In this document: positions 3,487-7,355 of the stretch, piece by piece
How the letters are laid out: each line of letters begins with the position of its first letter
How positions within the stretch are numbered: the stretch's first letter is position 1
Origin: an uncultured Oscillospiraceae bacterium
Lineage (GTDB): Bacteria; Bacillota; Clostridia; Oscillospirales; Acutalibacteraceae
Assembly: GCA_900543395.1 (NCBI GenBank)
Contig: UQQT01000065.1
Coordinates: 1-7,355 of the forward strand
Direction of reading: 5' to 3'
Length of the DNA stretch: 7,355 bases
The notes under the pieces: model-generated
Seen by the model: the letters and a program-made list of their open reading frames with translations, nothing else
The model's database searches: none
Told to the model about the DNA's origin: nothing
Program-made: the position numbers and the translations under genes

Positions 3487-6400
3487 TCAGTATGTAACTT
3501 TAATCGTCTTGATTTCAAAGGGCTTGAATGAAAGCACATTTGAAACCGCGTCGGGAAGTACGGACTGAGTTTCCTCGAGCATATTTGTAATCTCCGTCTT
3601 TTTCGCCGAATTCAGAACGGTTACGTTCGCGTTGACCGCGGAGCCCTCCGCCTCGTACATTCTTACGATATATGCCTTTTCCGCGTCCTCGCAGGGCTTG
3701 ACGGTTTCGACTATAACGTTCGGCGCGTCAACCGAAACGAGACTGTTAAGCTTGTATTCGCTCTCGGACTCGATTACGGGAACGTTTAATTCGTACGCGG
3801 GACGGATAACGTTTTCAGCCGAGAATCCGCCGTCGTGCGGGAGGAACGAGTAAACCGCTCTGTGAAGTCCGTCGTGATCGCCCTTATAGTCGGGACGGGT
3901 TCCGCCCTTGTGAAGCGAAAGTCTCATCTGACCGCCGTTTACGGAGATGCCGTACTTGCAGTCGTTGAGAATCGAAACGCCGAAGCGCGTCTCGGAGAGG
4001 TCGGTATACTTATGATTTACAAGCTCAAACTTAGCCTGCTCGACGGAATCGTTTCTCGTGGTCGGGCGTTTAACGCTGCCGAACTGAATTTCGAATCTTG
4101 CGTAGTCGTCGCATACGTTTGTGTCGAACGCCGTTTTAAGGAATCTGTGGTCGTCCTGCCAGTCCATTATCGTGTCAAATCTGACCTCCGCACTGTCTGC
4201 AAAGAATATCATGTCCTGCTTGACGGTCGATTTTGAACTGATTTTATATTCGTTTCTGATGATATAAGCCGATTCGCCGTCGGAAACGACCTCGGATGAA
4301 ACGAGGTTTGATACATCCTCGAATTTAGGCTCAAGGTCTGCGTCGATATCCCAGTTGTCCCACGCGCTCGGAACGTCCTCAGCCATTATAAGGGTGTTGA
4401 AATTAAAGCCCTCTCCGCGGATTTCCCTGTTCTCTCGCCTGTCGATAAATGAACTTATGGTGCCGTTGGGCGCGAATTCGACCTTTGCAAACGGGGTTTC
4501 AAGTGACGAATCAACGCGCTTGAATGCGCTCTTATCTGAAATTTCGCCCTTTTTAAGCTTTAAGGTTACCGACGACATAGCGGGAACGGTTATTCCCGAT
4601 ACGATAAGCTTTTTATTGCCGTCGAGGTCTGTATAAATCTGCTGTTTATAATCGCCGTCGACGATATATCCCTCTTTATAATCAATGAATACAGGGTCGT
4701 TTCTGTCAAATGAAAGGGTATTCGTGAGTGTGATTACGCCGTCCTTTTTATTCTTCGAAACGCTTTCGGCAATATACGCTCTTGCCTTTGAGATAAGCTC
4801 GGTCGTCTGCGCTCTGCTTTCAACATGCGCTCTGTTAAGGCATGTTCCGGGCAGAATATCGTGGAACTGGTTGATTAAGAGCGTTTCATAAAGCGGGTTA
4901 ACCTTTTCCTCGCTCGCGATACTGCCGGAGGAAACCGCGTCGTTTACGGTTATGATTTCAAGGTCTCTTAATGCAAGTTCGCTCTTTCTGTTGTTGCGTT
5001 TAATAGTGTGCTGATTCGTGAGCGTGCCTCTGTGCAGTTCGAGATAAAGCTCTCCGCGGTAGGTGTTGGGATTTACGCTTGTCGCTTCGAGATCCTTCAT
5101 AAAGTTACCGACGGTCGTATTCTTAACCGTGCCGACCTCGCTTAAGCTTTCTGCGCGTCGAGCGAATTCTATCATCTCATACTGCGGTCCGCCGCCTCCG
5201 TCTCCGTAGCCGTAGGCGATAAGACGTTTATTATTAACGCTCTTCTGACATATCTGACCCTTCGTAGCCTCGATAATGTCCATAATCTCGGGGAAGAGAT
5301 GCGTTCTGTTAAAGTGCGAGAATACCTTTGTGCCGTCGATACCCTGCCAGTAGAATGTATCATACGGGAATTTATTTGTATCGTTCCACGAAATTTTTGT
5401 TGTAAGGAAGTAGTCGACTCCGCATCCCTTCATAATCTGCGGGATAGCCGCCGAATATCCGAACGTATCGGGAAGCCAGAAACAGTTTGATGTAAACGCG
5501 AAATACTTTCTCGTAAATCTCTGTCCCCAAAGGAACTGTCTGACCATTGATTCGCCCGAAGTTATGTTACAGTCGCACTCGACCCAAACTCCGCCGTTGG
5601 GCTCGTATCTGCCCTCGGCGACGGCTTTCTGAATTCTTTCAAAAAGCTCTGGGTAGTTGACTCTTAAAAAGTTCGAATGGCACGCCGAGCTCTGTATGAA
5701 TTTGTACTCGGGGTACTGCTCCATGAGCGAGAGCTGGTTTGCATACGTTCTCGCGCACTTTTTAACGGTTTCTCCGACATGCCACAGCCATGCCGTGTCC
5801 ATGTGCGAGTGACCGATTACATAAGATTCGGCGTCGGTTTCGCCCGCTTTTAAGCTTAAAACGGCTTTGAGGTCGGGTGCGCTCGCTCTGATTCCTTGCA
5901 TGAAAGTTTCATGCTCGCAGTCAAACGGGAAGTAGTGAACTTTCTTATGAACCTCGAAAAGAGCGTTTACCGCTTTGCCGCGCATGAAGCTGTCCTCGGG
6001 GAGATATTTTGCGAGCTGATAAACGCTGATAAGGTCGAAATAGTAATCCTGTATTTCGTAATTCTTAACGCAGATATCCGCGCCGTCGTATTTATAATTG
6101 AAATCCTTTATCGGCGTGTCCTCGTTGGGCTGTGTGCCGGGCATATAATGTCCGCCGTACCACTCGATTGCGAGGTCGATTTTCTGTCCCGCCTTTGGGG
6201 TCATCGAAACGAGATCGCAGTAGTGATTGCCGTGCGCGGTATATGTTATTTTAGTCGCGAACGTACCGAAAACCTTGCCGTCGACCCAGAGCATAGCCTC
6301 GTAGCCCTGCATTTTGGGCTTAATATAGATAGGCTGTGAATCGAATGCTTTGTCAACTGTGTAACTGCCCTTGAACCAGCAGTATTTGTTCTCGCCGTAC

Positions 6401-6582
6401 CACGTATCGCCCTTTTTTATTTCGGAAAAATTGCTGTCGCCGGGGATTGAATGATACTGTTTGTCGGTGACGAACGCCTTAAAATCGACCTCGCCGACCT
6501 TTTCAAAAATCATAGGCTCGAGAATGGCTGAAAATCTGTCGATTTTTGCGAGCATTCTCTCTATCTGCGGATTGTTTAACAT
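3487..6582 (-). CDS. Alpha-mannosidase, glycoside hydrolase family 38
   Basis: GH38 enzymes are retaining, zinc-dependent exo-alpha-mannosidases that remove mannose from N-glycan-type or other mannosides. The 1031-aa length and the long N-terminal domain resemble the cytosolic MAN2C1-like group. Residues 1-250 form the N-terminal beta-rich domain. The catalytic domain starts at YVIGHSHMDTAWLW, with zinc ligands H260 and D262. The nucleophile is D372 in WLPDTFGYS, a candidate acid/base is D461 in YGYGDGGGGP, and the last zinc ligand is H574 in NQFHDILPGT. The helical middle domain spans about 510-600 and the C-terminal beta domains the rest. No signal peptide is visible, so it is probably cytoplasmic, acting on imported oligosaccharides. 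GAGG lies seven bases before the ATG, with a promoter at 6614-6642. It is a single-gene unit, divergent from a HAD phosphatase. Substrate linkage cannot be read from the sequence. Confidence 0.95.
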   Translation of the reverse strand: MLNNPQIERMLAKIDRFSAILEPMIFEKVGEVDFKAFVTDKQYHSIPGDSNFSEIKKGDTWYGENKYCWFKGSYTVDKAFDSQPIYIKPKMQGYEAMLWVDGKVFGTFATKITYTAHGNHYCDLVSMTPKAGQKIDLAIEWYGGHYMPGTQPNEDTPIKDFNYKYDGADICVKNYEIQDYYFDLISVYQLAKYLPEDSFMRGKAVNALFEVHKKVHYFPFDCEHETFMQGIRASAPDLKAVLSLKAGETDAESYVIGHSHMDTAWLWHVGETVKKCARTYANQLSLMEQYPEYKFIQSSACHSNFLRVNYPELFERIQKAVAEGRYEPNGGVWVECDCNITSGESMVRQFLWGQRFTRKYFAFTSNCFWLPDTFGYSAAIPQIMKGCGVDYFLTTKISWNDTNKFPYDTFYWQGIDGTKVFSHFNRTHLFPEIMDIIEATKGQICQKSVNNKRLIAYGYGDGGGGPQYEMIEFARRAESLSEVGTVKNTTVGNFMKDLEATSVNPNTYRGELYLELHRGTLTNQHTIKRNNRKSELALRDLEIITVNDAVSSGSIASEEKVNPLYETLLINQFHDILPGTCLNRAHVESRAQTTELISKARAYIAESVSKNKKDGVITLTNTLSFDRNDPVFIDYKEGYIVDGDYKQQIYTDLDGNKKLIVSGITVPAMSSVTLKLKKGEISDKSAFKRVDSSLETPFAKVEFAPNGTISSFIDRRENREIRGEGFNFNTLIMAEDVPSAWDNWDIDADLEPKFEDVSNLVSSEVVSDGESAYIIRNEYKISSKSTVKQDMIFFADSAEVRFDTIMDWQDDHRFLKTAFDTNVCDDYARFEIQFGSVKRPTTRNDSVEQAKFELVNHKYTDLSETRFGVSILNDCKYGISVNGGQMRLSLHKGGTRPDYKGDHDGLHRAVYSFLPHDGGFSAENVIRPAYELNVPVIESESEYKLNSLVSVDAPNVIVETVKPCEDAEKAYIVRMYEAEGSAVNANVTVLNSAKKTEITNMLEETQSVLPDAVSNVLSFKPFEIKTIKVTY

Positions 6583-6613
6583 TTTTTCACCTCATGAGAG
6601 TTTTTACCCGTTA

Positions 6614-6642
6614 ATTATACATATTTATATATTTATTTTCAA
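6614..6642 (-). promoter_or_regulatory. Sigma-A promoter of the mannosidase gene
   Basis: On the minus strand TTGAAA (6642-6637), 17 bases, TATAAT (6619-6614). The spacer is almost pure A/T. The start should fall near 6607, giving a leader of about 25 bases that contains the ribosome binding site. Confidence 0.78.
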
Positions 6643-6643
6643 T

Positions 6644-6659
6644 ATTATTTCTGAATAAT
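6644..6659. promoter_or_regulatory. Dyad between the divergent promoters, possible operator
   Basis: ATTATT-TCTG-AATAAT is a perfect 6-bp inverted repeat. With a small bulge it extends to CAA at 6640-6642 and TTG at 6662-6664. It sits between the two -35 boxes (6642 and 6662), nearly at equal distance from both. The region is AT-rich, so chance is a fair alternative. Confidence 0.35.
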
Positions 6660-6661
6660 TG

Positions 6662-6690
6662 TTGTACCGTCTGTATTATTATGATAAAAT
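6662..6690 (+). promoter_or_regulatory. Promoter of the HAD gene, start predicted at the ATG
   Basis: TTGTAC (6662-6667), 17 bases, TAAAAT (6685-6690). The expected start, about seven bases after the -10 box, falls at 6697-6698, which is the first base of the start codon. A better -10 sequence, TATAAT at 6690-6695, would place the start inside the gene and has no -35 box at normal spacing. Confidence 0.5.
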
Positions 6691-6697
6691 ATAATAC

Positions 6698-7267
6698 ATG
6701 AATGTTTATGATTTTGATAACACGATATACGACGGCGAGAGTGCGCTCGATTTCTTTTTTGAATATGTTAAGGTAAATCCCGCGCTTGTCAAAATGATTC
6801 CGAAGGTTCTCCGCGCGCTGGCTTTGTACGCCGGGGGCAGGGTGACAATCGAGGACGCGATGAAAAAATACGCCCCGTATGTTAAAAAGTATTACTGCGA
6901 ATATGATAAATGGGAAGAATTCACCGAGCGATTCTGGGATAAACGGATGGATAAAATCAAGCCGTTTTATAAGAAAATACAACGCGGTGACGACGTGATT
7001 CTGACCGCCTCGCCAGAGCTTACGATAGGCGAAATATGCAGCAGGCTCGGCATTGAAAATTATATCTGCTCGCATATCGATGACGAAACGGGGCAGATAA
7101 CGCGCCTGTGCATGAGGGAGAATAAGATTAAATATTTCTATGAACGCTACCCTGACGCGGAAATCGAGAATTTCTATACCGATTCGATAAAAAACGACGG
7201 ATTCTTCGCCGAAAAAGCGAAAAATGTTTACCTCGTTAAGGGAGACAAAATCACAAAAATCAAATAA
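6698..7267 (+). CDS. HAD-superfamily phosphatase (HAD-IB type)
   Basis: HAD phosphatases transfer phosphate from small molecules to an active-site aspartate and then to water. The 189-aa product shows all four motifs. Motif I is D5-F-D7-N-T9 (D5 nucleophile, D7 acid/base), motif II is LTASPE (T103, S105), motif III is K143 in RENKIKYF, and motif IV is YTDSIKND with D162 and D167. A helical cap of about residues 15-95 lies between motifs I and II, as in the IB subclass that includes SerB-like enzymes. Motif I begins at residue 5, so ATG 6698 must be the start; no Shine-Dalgarno sequence precedes it, unlike the other protein genes here. The gene is complete. It is divergent from the GH38 mannosidase and may share regulation with it, but the substrate is unknown and a link to mannose phosphates is only speculation. 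Confidence 0.9.
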   Translation: MNVYDFDNTIYDGESALDFFFEYVKVNPALVKMIPKVLRALALYAGGRVTIEDAMKKYAPYVKKYYCEYDKWEEFTERFWDKRMDKIKPFYKKIQRGDDVILTASPELTIGEICSRLGIENYICSHIDDETGQITRLCMRENKIKYFYERYPDAEIENFYTDSIKNDGFFAEKAKNVYLVKGDKITKIK

Positions 7268-7299
7268 AAAGAACGCGGGTCGGTTAAAAACCGATCCGC
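7266..7299 (-). terminator. Terminator-like hairpin after the HAD gene
   Basis: GCGGGTCGGTT (7275-7285) pairs with AACCGATCCGC (7289-7299) over 11 pairs with one G-U and a 3-base loop. Read on the minus strand the stem is followed by GTTCTTTTTA (T-run at 7270-7266), which suits a converging gene right of the window. On the plus strand no T-run follows, but it may still protect the 3' end of the HAD mRNA. Confidence 0.55.
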
Positions 7300-7301
7300 A
7301 T

Positions 7302-7334
7302 CAGCTTGTCGAAAAAGTAGTTTTCGACAAGCTG
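7302..7334. repeat. Perfect 14-bp stem hairpin, REP-like intergenic element
   Basis: CAGCTTGTCGAAAA (7302-7315) and TTTTCGACAAGCTG (7321-7334) are exact inverted repeats around AGTAG. No T-run follows on either strand, so it is not a standard intrinsic terminator. It is followed by GAGACTGTCGAGAA, which shares the ten bases AGACTGTCGA, in inverse orientation, with the left end of the window (44-53). It may be one copy of a dispersed intergenic repeat. Confidence 0.6.
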
Positions 7335-7355
7335 TGAGACTGTCGAGAATGTGCC

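Noticed and set aside
3835..4236. Plus-strand frames inside the mannosidase gene, including 5896-6339
   Set aside because: All are antisense shadows of the GH38 gene; none has a binding site or a recognisable motif.
6611..7075. 154-codon minus-strand frame opposite the HAD gene
   Set aside because: Shadow of the HAD gene; it ends in the AT-rich promoter region and has no start signal.

Overview
The window looks like chromosomal DNA of an endospore-forming member of the Clostridia, probably an Oscillospirales or Ruminococcaceae-like gut bacterium. The evidence is the sporulation and germination pair gpr-spoIIP, strong GGAGG ribosome binding sites, intrinsic terminators and a moderate GC content. 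The assignment is an inference from gene content; no marker gene in the window fixes the genus.

Layout: (a) 1-183 is non-coding. It holds a GC-rich hairpin, then a 51-bp imperfect tandem repeat whose second unit forms a terminator-like hairpin for the minus-strand operon. (b) 184-2409, minus strand, is the sporulation operon: gpr (protease that degrades small acid-soluble spore proteins at germination), spoIIP (peptidoglycan hydrolase of engulfment) and a 52-codon membrane-protein gene that overlaps the end of spoIIP by 11 bases. (c) 2410-2537 is a divergent promoter region. (d) 2538-3026, plus strand, holds rpsT (ribosomal protein S20) and a 58-codon membrane protein with a CxCC cysteine cluster, followed by two intrinsic terminators. 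The divergent rpsT / gpr-spoIIP arrangement matches the order known from Bacillus subtilis. (e) 3196-3405, minus strand, is a complete tRNA-Leu(CAG) unit: consensus sigma-A promoter, leader hairpin, tRNA with encoded CCA, and terminator. A plus-strand terminator palindrome overlaps its -35 box. (f) 3487-6582, minus strand, is one large gene for a GH38 alpha-mannosidase with its own promoter. (g) 6583-6697 carries back-to-back promoters flanking a small dyad. (h) 6698-7267, plus strand, is a HAD-IB type phosphatase with no Shine-Dalgarno sequence and possibly a leaderless mRNA. (i) 7268-7355 holds two tandem hairpins, one of them a perfect 14-bp stem.

The sporulation genes form one functional group (engulfment, then spore protein turnover). 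rpsT and tRNA-Leu are housekeeping translation genes. The mannosidase points to use of mannose-containing glycans, but no transporter or regulator lies beside it here. I see no phage, transposon, CRISPR array or defence system. The most interesting items are the two uncatalogued small membrane-protein genes, the overlapping terminator and promoter at the tRNA gene, and the possible leaderless HAD gene.
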